A stretch of DNA of 8,658 nt from an uncultured candidate division Zixibacteria bacterium (lineage in GTDB: Bacteria; Zixibacteria; MSB-5A5; GN15; FEB-12), in assembly GCA_913009765.1 (NCBI GenBank), contig CAJVYT010000171.1, forward strand, positions 1 to 8,658, in the 5' to 3' direction. Position numbers and translations under genes: made by a program. Shown here piece by piece: positions 1 to 5,140 of this stretch. How positions within the stretch are numbered: the first letter of the stretch is position 1; each line of letters starts with the position of its first letter. The notes beneath the pieces were generated by a model, which made no database searches, was not told the DNA's origin, and worked only from the letters and a program-made list of their open reading frames with translations.

Positions 1-530
1 TCATCTTGGAATTCCAACAATGTCTCAAAAGAGGCCAGTCTCAGCTTTCTGTTCAAGTCCCGGAAAGATAGTCTGGCTTCTTCAAGATTCTTAACAGCAT
101 CCTTATAGGATATTTCATTCTCTTCAACTATATCCCGACCTTCCTTGTAGATCACCTTCTGATAAGATGAACGGACAACCTGGTTGTGCAATTCACCAAT
201 CTGTTCATTTAAGGCTTTGCGTATTTCCAATGCCTCGTTTAGATTAATCGAATCGCCATGAAAATCAATTACATGGCTGAAGTTTGCCTTCTGAATTGAA
301 CTATTTAGTTTTCGCCGCTTTATTTCTATCTTTCTCAATTCCTTCCGAGCGGAAACCGCATCAAAATCCGGACTGGCACGACGTATCCCTTCATCTCTGT
401 TAAATGAGAACCTATCTCTATTCTGCTTCGATTCAGGCAAACAGTCTTTCAGCGTCTTAATTCTGGCATCATACTCGGAGCGAAGTTCCAGCGCCTCGTA
501 CAAATACAATGGCTTCTTTTTTTCTTTCAT
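1..530 (-). CDS. DIP1984/DUF6847-like coiled-coil protein (3' end beyond window)
   Basis: An uninterrupted frame of 176 codons starts at ATG 528-530 and runs off the left edge without a stop, so the gene is partial. AGGAG lies 8 bases upstream of the ATG. The protein is highly charged and mostly helical. It starts MKEKKKPLYLYEALELRSEY, has a central helix ending in SIQKAN (about residues 83-88), then a short DFHGDSINLNEAL segment, and a second helical half ending in RDLNRKLRLASFETLLEF. This order (EAL..R helix, a RINRTN-like turn, DG..L.EAL..R, terminal coiled coil) is what I recall of the DIP1984/DUF6847 family, sometimes labelled septicolysin-like. That family's function is not established to my knowledge. 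The family match is from memory of the pattern; the open frame itself is certain. Two gene fragments lie upstream on the same strand. Confidence 0.6.
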   Translation of the reverse strand, partial: MKEKKKPLYLYEALELRSEYDARIKTLKDCLPESKQNRDRFSFNRDEGIRRASPDFDAVSARKELRKIEIKRRKLNSSIQKANFSHVIDFHGDSINLNEALEIRKALNEQIGELHNQVVRSSYQKVIYKEGRDIVEENEISYKDAVKNLEEARLSFRDLNRKLRLASFETLLEFQD

Positions 531-561
531 CGTATAGGCTCCTTTCGGATATCAGATCGTG

Positions 562-714
562 TTAGTCCTTGATCAGCTCTTGCTCCTCGTCCCAGAAGTT
601 CTTGTCCTCTTCATAAAACATCTCTTTGGCCCTATCATAGTCCAACTCCACAATTCTACTGCGGATCCATCTCTGGCAATAATTGAAAAACCGCACAGAT
701 CCGTACGTGCAGAA
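562..714 (-). pseudogene. Short open fragment ending in an acidic tail, possible gene remnant
   Basis: On the minus strand a frame of 50 codons opens after a stop at 715-717 and ends at TAA 562-564, 31 bases before the start of the DIP1984-like gene. It reads RFFNYCQRWIRSRIVEL followed by an acidic, aromatic-rich end (MFYEEDKNFWDEEQELIKD). The only in-frame start of note is a GTG at 694-696, without a clear ribosome-binding site. The residue composition looks like real protein rather than noise, so I read it as the 3' end of a broken gene or a 44-aa small gene co-transcribed with its downstream neighbour. I do not recognise a family. Confidence 0.35.
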
Positions 715-734
715 TTATCGTAGTAGTGGTCCGT

Positions 735-950
735 TTAGGTCCATAGTGATTCGCGAATCTTAATTAGACGAATCATCATGGCTTCTTCTTCTGCCTTGTA
801 ATCTTGTTCAATCTTGTGCAGTTGATCCAGGATAAGCTTGCCTTCTGCTTTTTCTTCCGCAGTTTCTGTCTCATCATCAAGCCAGAACTCGTGTCCGGTC
901 TTTTCACGCTTTCGATCACACCACGGTGTATAATGGTTGGGGGGACGTCC
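735..950 (-). pseudogene. C-terminal fragment of an unidentified gene, cut by the 54-bp repeat
   Basis: A minus-strand frame is open from 950 down to TAA 735-737 (71 codons) with no plausible start near its 5' end. Its first codons lie inside the GC-rich repeat 935-988; real protein-like sequence begins right after it (HYTPWCDRKREKTGHEFW). This is followed by a strongly charged helix (AEEKAEGKLILDQLHKIEQD, then KAEEEAMMIRLIKIRESLWT). This is best explained as the last ~65 residues of a gene whose 5' part was separated by insertion or rearrangement at the repeat. The family is not recognised. It points the same way as the two downstream genes, so all three may once have formed one operon. Confidence 0.45.
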
Positions 951-988
951 TTAAATAGTTAAATAACTCTTACTTTTGTAATGAACCG
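935..988 (+). repeat. 54-bp REP-like repeat, copy 1
   Basis: This matches 1181-1234 at 52 of 54 positions (differences at 939/1185 and 972/1218). It contains the palindrome GGACGTCC (943-950) and the inverted repeat AGTTA-AA-TAACT, and ends in TTTTGTAATGAACCG. It marks the point where the fragment at 735-950 is broken. Given the adjacent REP-associated transposase, I interpret it as one of that family's repeat substrates. Confidence 0.8.
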
Positions 989-1180
989 GAATAGGGGATG
1001 CATTAGGACAGATGTCAGAAATCAGAGATCAGTGATCAGTGATGAACCTAATGAGGGACGTTGCCACTATTTACGATGATAGTTAGGGGGACGTATTGGA
1101 TTGATAATTGACTATTGAATATTGATGATTTAAGGGCAAATGTGGTTAGGGGTGTGGTTAGGGGTGTGGTTAGGGGGTGT
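989..1180. other. Gene-free repeat-rich spacer
   Basis: No coding frame is supported here. The stretch holds a short tandem of the 7-mer GATCAGT (1027-1043). It also has a GAGGGACGT motif (1053-1061), a partial third copy of the repeat head (GTTAGGGGGACGT, 1082-1094), and the start of the TGTGGTTAGGGG tandem. It looks like eroded REP-type sequence between the two full repeat copies. Confidence 0.6.
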
Positions 1181-1190
1181 GGTTAGGGGG
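1141..1190 (+). repeat. Four tandem TGTGGTTAGGGG(G) units, G-quadruplex-capable
   Basis: The units are 1141-1152, 1153-1164, 1165-1177 and 1178-1190, of 12, 12, 13 and 13 bases. Each ends in a run of four or five G, so the plus strand carries four G-runs separated by 8-base loops (TGTGGTTA). The last unit runs into the ACGTCC of repeat copy 2, so the array is a local amplification of that repeat's first bases. Confidence 0.9.
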
Positions 1191-1234
1191 ACGTCCTTAA
1201 ATAGTTAAATAACTCTTTCTTTTGTAATGAACCG
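1181..1234 (+). repeat. 54-bp REP-like repeat, copy 2
   Basis: This is the same orientation as copy 1 and 246 bp away, with 52/54 identity. Its first 10 bases are also the end of the G-rich tandem array. It lies 6 bp from the 19-bp motif at 1241 that borders the damaged Y1 transposase. Confidence 0.8.
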
Positions 1235-1240
1235 TTCGCT

Positions 1241-1259
1241 CGGGGTCGGACCTCAGCAA
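1241..1259 (+). repeat. 19-bp GGTCCGACCCC-type motif, downstream copy
   Basis: CGGGGTCGGACCTCAGCAA differs by one base from 1699-1717. It sits 3' of the transposase remnant in that gene's orientation. Confidence 0.7.
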
Positions 1260-1318
1260 GTAACTGAAATGATAGTAAAACATCTCAAGAACAGGCTGTT
1301 TTCAACCCTTAGAAGGCT

Positions 1319-1336
1319 CTTTTTGGGGGCAAAAAG
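1319..1336. repeat. Perfect 7-bp hairpin 3' of the transposase remnant
   Basis: Arms CTTTTTG and CAAAAAG enclose GGGG. It lies 34-51 bases after the stop of the minus-strand transposase. It could be a weak transcription end or a structural hairpin of the element; the stem is too A/T-rich to call a firm terminator. Confidence 0.4.
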
Positions 1337-1369
1337 GGGGTTTTAAGAAAAAGCTTCCGAAAGAAATGT

Positions 1370-1678
1370 CTAAAGATCCCGCCATGGAAAAGAATTCTCG
1401 GTAATCCTGTAAGGTCGTTGTGGATCGTGGAGTGCATATCGGCCCTCTTTTCCTTCAACCTTACGATTCAAAAACAAGGTTCCCAGTTCTTCATGGATGT
1501 GATTCGATGTAACCATGTAATTCAAGATGCACGTGCCATAACGCTTCTTCGCCTCAAACAGCCACCACAACCAGCAACTTCTGTCCTTGGCGAATTTCAG
1601 AAGAAACTCTTTCTTGTGGCAACGATGGGTAATATGCCAAAGATAGCCGGATATAAAGTGTCGATTGGCGCGGGGCAT
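1370..1678 (-). pseudogene. REP-associated tyrosine transposase (Y1_Tnp), internal in-frame deletion
   Basis: The chosen start is ATG 1676-1678 because the family's typical N-terminus (MPRANRHFISGYLWHITHRC) begins there; the frame is open for 29 further upstream codons that do not look like family sequence. Residues 1-62 follow the Y1 fold closely and end in the HUH motif H60-I61-H62 of NYMVTSNHIH. Residue 63 onwards (EELGTLFLNRKVEGKEGRYALHD) corresponds to the far C-terminus of full-length relatives. Those are usually well over 200 residues, against 102 here. So the middle, including the segment expected to carry the catalytic tyrosine, is missing without loss of frame; the junction is near base 1493. 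The enzyme would normally nick and rejoin single-stranded DNA at REP hairpins. This copy should be inactive as a transposase, though the remaining HUH half might still bind DNA. Confidence 0.8.
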
Positions 1679-1698
1679 CAAAACAACATGTGGCTTAT

Positions 1699-1717
1699 CG
1701 GGGTCGGACCACAGCAA
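1699..1717 (+). repeat. 19-bp GGTCCGACCCC-type motif, upstream copy
   Basis: CGGGGTCGGACCACAGCAA lies 20 bases 5' of the transposase remnant's ATG in minus orientation and differs by one base from 1241-1259. Its position next to the start suggests it could be both an end sequence and a site through which expression is controlled; the latter is inference. Confidence 0.65.
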
Positions 1718-1869
1718 TATGCGGCGGTCATATGAAAATAAATAGCTCAGAATCTCGGGTGTCACATCTTGATTAGCGCATCATGGGGACCTTCGGGACG
1801 TTCGTGCAGAGCGTGCACAACTTGCGGGGGAACGATTGTTTTATTACATTTCGTTTTTTAGTTCGTTAT

Positions 1870-2238
1870 CTAGGAAATTAAGAACATCGAAAATATTATT
1901 TTATTTATGAATGAAGCGACTGTTTCACCATTCCGGCAATGCTTATGCTGTGGGAAAGAATCTATAGCCTTATGGTGAGGGGCATTATCCCAGCGAACTG
2001 CGAATTTGCTGCCTGGTGTTTGAAGTTGGTATCTGTACTTGATTGCTATCGGTTTGCTTTGCTTAATGATAACATATTCAGCAACATGGAGTTTGTAGCC
2101 ACCATGTAAATAAAGCGTTCCTCGAATGTACCCTTCTTTTTCTGCAATTTCTCGAAATGACATTTCTTCATTTCGAACCCACATATTCTCCTTTATTGCT
2201 TCCAAAAAGAACAAGAAATAGTCAGCTATTCGCTCCAT
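1870..2238 (-). CDS. TumE/DUF6516-like toxin of a toxin-antitoxin pair
   Basis: The 122-aa protein starts at ATG 2236-2238. An upstream extension is open, but this ATG overlaps the preceding gene's stop by 13 bp, the arrangement expected for translational coupling. The diagnostic stretch is in the second half: a beta strand YVIIKQSKPIAIKYRYQLQ, then VRWDNAPHH (residues 81-89), then FPQHKH (95-100). An aromatic strand followed by RWDNAPHH and FPxHKH is the hallmark I know from TumE-type (DUF6516) toxins, small proteins of about 110-130 aa usually encoded beside a short antitoxin. The histidines are candidates for the active or metal site. The last 12 residues (NKIIFSMFLIS end) are unusually hydrophobic and may be a shifted tail. 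The target of the toxin cannot be told from sequence. Confidence 0.7.
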   Translation of the reverse strand: MERIADYFLFFLEAIKENMWVRNEEMSFREIAEKEGYIRGTLYLHGGYKLHVAEYVIIKQSKPIAIKYRYQLQTPGSKFAVRWDNAPHHKAIDSFPQHKHCRNGETVASFINKIIFSMFLIS

Positions 2239-2522
2239 GATATTTCGCTTAGTATCTGGTGCTTTTTTTCCCAAAGCTTCTTTCCGCGAATAGAAGCATA
2301 CCAATCAAACCATTGTAGGTCGTCTCCTAATTCCCCTGAATCGAATTTTATCAAAAAGAGTTCGGAATCCATTTTATATTTTTTCTCAAACTCTTTGCAC
2401 TCGTTTTCAAATTTCAAGAATCGAGCATAAGAAAAATTGAGATGATCTTGCACGGCCTCCAATATGATTGGTTTTGTATCAGCAATACCATGTTTTGTTT
2501 TTAATAATAGCGTCGTACCCAT
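2226..2522 (-). CDS. Putative antitoxin partner of the TumE-like toxin
   Basis: A 98-aa acidic protein from ATG 2520-2522; a G-run (GCGGGGGC) 8-15 bases upstream is the only ribosome-site candidate. The N-terminal part is followed by a helical segment with FLKFENECKEFEKKYKMDSE (residues 35-54), and then by GELGDD (63-68) with W71 and W74. The end is helical and charged. A helix, a short acidic GELGDD turn and a W..W segment are features I associate with small antitoxins found just before DUF6516 toxins. No DNA-binding motif is obvious. The 13-bp overlap with the toxin gene and the palindromes upstream support a co-regulated pair in which this protein neutralises the toxin. Confidence 0.6.
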   Translation of the reverse strand: MGTTLLLKTKHGIADTKPIILEAVQDHLNFSYARFLKFENECKEFEKKYKMDSELFLIKFDSGELGDDLQWFDWYASIRGKKLWEKKHQILSEISWSE

Positions 2523-2538
2523 ATTGATAGCCCCCGCA

Positions 2539-2559
2539 ATGAAATCTAAAAGATTTCAT
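2539..2559. promoter_or_regulatory. Perfect 9-bp inverted repeat before the antitoxin gene
   Basis: ATGAAATCT-AAA-AGATTTCAT lies 17-37 bases upstream of the antitoxin start. It is a candidate operator for autoregulation, or a leader hairpin that limits translation. It does not overlap the ribosome-binding region. Confidence 0.5.
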
Positions 2560-2582
2560 ATTGTTGAATATTTACAGGATTA

Positions 2583-2601
2583 ATTTATCATAGTGATAAA
2601 T
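2583..2601. promoter_or_regulatory. Perfect 8-bp inverted repeat over the likely toxin-antitoxin promoter
   Basis: ATTTATCA-TAG-TGATAAAT is 61-79 bases upstream of the antitoxin ATG. Read on the minus strand, TTGTTT just upstream and the A/T-rich TATGATAAATT within and beyond the repeat make a plausible -35/-10 pair about 16-17 bp apart. A repressor bound here would block the promoter, as is usual for toxin-antitoxin operons. The promoter call is inference. Confidence 0.45.
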
Positions 2602-3056
2602 AGAAAACAATGTATTTTCGGCCTTGTAGCGCGTATTTTTGTGTGATGAAGAGTGATAATGGGGGATGTTGTTTCATAATTCGTAAGCGTTCACGGGTTC
2701 AGGATTTTCGGGACATATTTGTGCGGACACTTCAATTTGGGCAAGAAGTTGGGCATTACTTGCTGAAGCAGAGGAAACTTCATTGGCCGTTGTAGGACCG
2801 TGTCCCTCATCAAGCGCATTTTGTTCCAGTCGGGTTTAGCGATCTGACCAAGATTCAGGTTTGGATGTTGCGATCAGACCCGATATTTGTGCGGTTTTCC
2901 ATTTAGGGGCTGAGAGTCCGAACGGCTGTCCTTCCTGATTTCATGGAACGGTTGAATGAGATGCGATGACTATAGGCGTTTTCTGATGAGGATGAAGGAG
3001 ATGAGGAAAAGCGCTAAGGTCATCCTGAGAGGCGCCCACGCATGAAGGGAAATAGG
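2602..3056. other. Gene-free, degraded region downstream of the IS66 transposase
   Basis: I see no intact gene. A plus-strand frame at 2610-2795 has a poor composition and no ribosome site. Protein-like pieces interrupted by stops occur on the plus strand: an HQAHFVPVGFSDLTK-like piece near 2815-2860, and a VLPDFMERLNEMR piece followed by an acidic DEDEGDEEK near 2930-3015. These suggest an eroded gene. Near-identical 11-mers GCGATC(T/A)GACC occur at about 2839 and 2870. GTAAGCG at 2682 resembles an IS66 terminus. Confidence 0.4.
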
Positions 3057-4598
3057 CTAACTGGTGTCAGCGTATTCCCGCAAGAGAGAGGGAGGCGGTT
3101 GGCAGTTGAAATGGGCTTCAACCGCTTTTAGAATGAATTCAAAGGCCGATCGGCCCTGGAGTGCGCAAGTGGCTATGACTGTCCACAGCCGCTCGTTTGC
3201 CTTGCGGCCGTTGATGCTTCGGGTACCCTGTGTTATGTGGCGGTCTATTACGACAAAACGTATAGCCTGCTCCGCAGTGTTATTGGTTGGCCCCATGCCG
3301 GGGGTTGTTATAAAGGTGAAATAGGCTTCTCCATGTTTTAGAAACCTGTTAGCCATATTTTGAGCTTCTCTTTTCTGTTCCTTGCCTTCCTTATTTTTGC
3401 AACTTGGAGCATCGTTAATAGCGACTGCAATGATCCTTTCCCTGGATTTTTCAAGAGCTCTGCGGAATGTGTCTTCATCCATCTGTTCCCTTTGATGGAT
3501 GATCCGGAACATGTCCTTGACGGCGTCAAGAAGCTTTTGTCCATAGGCTTTTGTTTCGGCATCAGGGAGGCCTGCCAGGAATTTGATGTTCCGTATCAGG
3601 TGGGCAATGCAAAACTGGATTGAGACATTGAAGTCCTTCATATATTTCCGATAGGCTGAGAAATAATCGCACCCTAAAACCCCGTCGAACTCTTTGCCCA
3701 ACACATCGATCAATACTTTTGAGCCTCGGGATTTATCAATCCTGAAAAGGACATACAACTCAGCCTTAAAGACCCATGTCCAAAATTTGTCCCCGTTTTC
3801 CTTGTGACCGGTCTCATCTACGTTTATGGCGGATTCAAAGGGCAAACGGTCGAGCAGTTCTTCATATTGGATGACTTTGGCCAGATATCCTCTTGAGACC
3901 GTTATGCCGATAATGTCCCGGAAGAACTTTCGGATGGTGGAAAATGATGCATGGCATACATTGCTCATATAGGCTACTGTTGCCGTGATGCGGCCCTTAA
4001 AGAGACCCTCTTTAACAACCTCGGGGGGCAGAGGCGCATAATGTATCTTCTGGCATTTTTCACACCAAACCGGATACGTACGATGCTCCACCTTAACCGT
4101 GACGACTTCTTCAAGTTCAATCTGCTGGGTAACTCGAGGCGGGAGATCGAGAGGCATAACCTCTCCGCCGCAATCCGGACAATCGTCCAAGTTATAGCTG
4201 TTAAAGATGTCGATGGCTTCCTGGGAAAACAGAGGGCGCTCATGCCTGGGGTGACCAGGTTGTCCGCCAATTCTGCGTTTACCCTTTTTTTTCTTCTTGG
4301 ACTTGGGCTTTGTAATATCATCAGAAGAAGGGGGTTTGCTGGAATTGGAGGAGTTCTTTGAAAGCTTGGCAATCTTCATCTCCAAGGCTCCTATCTGCTC
4401 TTGCTGTGATTGAATAGTATTGCTGAAATCACACAGAATATTGACCACAACTTTCGGGCCGGTATTATATACGGTCAATGCTTCATCACGCGTCACGGCA
4501 TAACTCCCGGCGAAAGTTTTTAGTCAAGGGGTAGGCATAAACAGCCTTCTTCGAAAGTAGCGGTTGGCGCGATTTGCTGAGCTTGCCCTGACCAGTTG
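2682..4598 (-). mobile_element. IS66-family insertion sequence (ends approximate)
   Basis: The region is defined by the intact TnpC-type transposase. IS66 elements typically begin GTAA; GTAAGCGTTCACGGGTTC at 2682 fits a left end about 375 bp beyond the transposase stop. No matching inverted copy ending in CGCTTAC is visible between the transposase start and the next gene. The right border is therefore unknown and is set arbitrarily just before the DUF5372-like gene; the right end may have been lost. No TnpA or TnpB companion genes are present, as in the single-gene IS66 subgroup. Confidence 0.35.
3057..4496 (-). CDS. tnpC: IS66-family transposase (TnpC)
   Basis: A 479-aa protein starting at GTG 4494-4496, with GGGAG 7 bases upstream. 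Domains in order are: an N-terminal coiled coil (residues 26-48); the signature KNSSNSSKPPSSDD (47-60) and a lysine-rich linker with GGQPGHP (77-83); a zinc ribbon with C106/C109 and C145/C148; and the DDE catalytic core. The core acidic residues are D227 (INVDETG), D277 (GCDYFSAY) and E409 (NNTAEQAIR), followed by the conserved RKANERLWTVIATC segment. All key residues are present and the length is normal, so it is probably active. It would catalyse cut-and-paste or copy-type movement of its own element. It lies antisense to the DUF5372-recombinase unit, with divergent starts 100 bp apart. Confidence 0.93.
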   Translation of the reverse strand: MTRDEALTVYNTGPKVVVNILCDFSNTIQSQQEQIGALEMKIAKLSKNSSNSSKPPSSDDITKPKSKKKKKGKRRIGGQPGHPRHERPLFSQEAIDIFNSYNLDDCPDCGGEVMPLDLPPRVTQQIELEEVVTVKVEHRTYPVWCEKCQKIHYAPLPPEVVKEGLFKGRITATVAYMSNVCHASFSTIRKFFRDIIGITVSRGYLAKVIQYEELLDRLPFESAINVDETGHKENGDKFWTWVFKAELYVLFRIDKSRGSKVLIDVLGKEFDGVLGCDYFSAYRKYMKDFNVSIQFCIAHLIRNIKFLAGLPDAETKAYGQKLLDAVKDMFRIIHQREQMDEDTFRRALEKSRERIIAVAINDAPSCKNKEGKEQKREAQNMANRFLKHGEAYFTFITTPGMGPTNNTAEQAIRFVVIDRHITQGTRSINGRKANERLWTVIATCALQGRSAFEFILKAVEAHFNCQPPPSLLREYADTS

Positions 4599-4925
4599 TC
4601 TGCCCCACACAGATCCAATTATCCGCCTTGTAACAGGTTCCGCGGTACCAGGAGACACCATAATCCCATAGGTTCAGAAATTGAGATTAATTACCCATTT
4701 CATCCACTTTTTGGGACAAAGCTAAAAGTTGTTCGTAATTCTGTAGCTAAAAATGGAACGATTTTAGTTGACGCGCCAAAGGGATTTTGCAAAGAAATTC
4801 CAAGCTGGATGACGCAGCCGGAATGTAGGGATTATCATATTTCAGAATTTTCTCATATTAACCTGAAGGCCATTTTAAGAGCAATTGAACTACTTGAGAC
4901 TTCAATAGACGACCTGATACTCTGA
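4596..4925 (+). CDS. DUF5372-like protein, first gene of the recombinase module
   Basis: An open frame of 109 codons; the previous in-frame stop is at 4578-4580. There is no ATG: TTG at 4596 is the only usual start upstream of the conserved part, and it has no ribosome-binding site. AGGAGA near 4650 precedes only an in-frame ATA. The conserved part starts at about residue 29 with INYPFHPLFGTKL and continues through a strand-rich stretch to KEIPSWM (about 67-73). It ends with a helix LKAILRAIELLE. The pattern (T)HPFHPLFG, then a P.W segment, then a C-terminal L..L..L helix is what I know as DUF5372. Genes of this type sit upstream of large recombinase genes in other bacteria; that link is from memory. 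Its role is unknown. The missing start and the nearby IS66 suggest the 5' end may have been altered. Confidence 0.6.
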   Translation: MSAPHRSNYPPCNRFRGTRRHHNPIGSEIEINYPFHPLFGTKLKVVRNSVAKNGTILVDAPKGFCKEIPSWMTQPECRDYHISEFSHINLKAILRAIELLETSIDDLIL

Positions 4926-4937
4926 TGCCCTCCAATT

Positions 4938-4956
4938 AATAGGATTTTCACCTATT
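4938..4956. promoter_or_regulatory. Small hairpin between the DUF5372-like gene and the small gene
   Basis: AATAGG-ATTTTCA-CCTATT has perfect 6-bp arms with a 7-base loop, ending 19 bases before the next ATG. It might attenuate or stabilise transcripts of the recombinase, or be an operator; the stem is short. Confidence 0.3.
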
Positions 4957-4975
4957 CAATAAAGAAAGGGGGGGC

Positions 4976-5140
4976 ATGATGAAACAGCTTGGATTTGAGT
5001 TCATGAAGGAAATTAGCAAGGAAGTCGATATTGAATTAAGTAGTGAAATTGAGGGCAAATTGATCGAACAAATGGCTGTGGTATTGATCCAGGTTAATAA
5101 AGGAGGAAAATCAGAAAATGATAATCTCACAACAAAATAA
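4976..5140 (+). CDS. 54-aa conserved-looking small protein overlapping the recombinase
   Basis: The frame starts at ATG 4976-4978 (a second ATG follows directly) after the strong purine tract GAAAGGGGGGG, and ends at TAA 5138-5140, 23 bp inside the recombinase gene in another frame. The protein begins MMKQLGFEFMKEISKEVDIE and continues with a helix rich in E/I/L (SEIEGKLIEQMAVVLIQV), then a polar tail. It has no cysteine, no transmembrane segment and no recognised domain. The gene's position, ribosome site and overlap make it a likely real, translationally coupled partner. A small gene in this place, between a DUF5372 gene and a recombinase, is a layout I believe recurs elsewhere. A role as a recombination directionality or control factor is a guess. 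Confidence 0.65.
   Translation: MMKQLGFEFMKEISKEVDIELSSEIEGKLIEQMAVVLIQVNKGGKSENDNLTTK

Larger units (their letters stand above)
1241..1717 (-). mobile_element. Decayed REP-associated (Y1/HUH) transposon unit
   Basis: The damaged transposase is bracketed by two same-orientation copies of CGGGGTCGGACC-N-CAGCAA (1241-1259 and 1699-1717, 18/19 identical). Their core GGTC-G-GACC is self-complementary. Between the gene's stop and the downstream copy is a hairpin CTTTTTG-GGGG-CAAAAAG (1319-1336). REP-associated transposases are known to be flanked by short hairpin repeats that they recognise; placing the borders at these copies is inference. The unit cannot move by itself because its transposase is internally deleted. 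Confidence 0.55.

Noticed and set aside
1141..1190. CRISPR-like array
   Set aside because: Units are directly adjacent with no unique spacers; it is a simple tandem repeat.
1418..1735. Plus-strand 105-codon frame
   Set aside because: Antisense of the Y1 transposase remnant, whose HUH motif fixes the true strand.
2674..2681. CATAATTC before GTAAGCG as an 8-bp IS66 target duplication
   Set aside because: The only other copy I noticed is near 8227, far from any possible right end, so it is chance.
2610..2795. Plus-strand 61-codon frame beginning MYFRPCSAYFCVMK
   Set aside because: Unusual composition, no ribosome site, and it starts next to the toxin-antitoxin promoter region; no family resemblance.
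3951..4361. Plus-strand 136-codon frame opposite the IS66 transposase
   Set aside because: Antisense shadow of a transposase with all catalytic residues intact.
3059..4597. AACTGGT / ACCAGTT as inverted ends of the IS66 element
   Set aside because: Seven bases only, and the left copy overlaps the last codons of the transposase.
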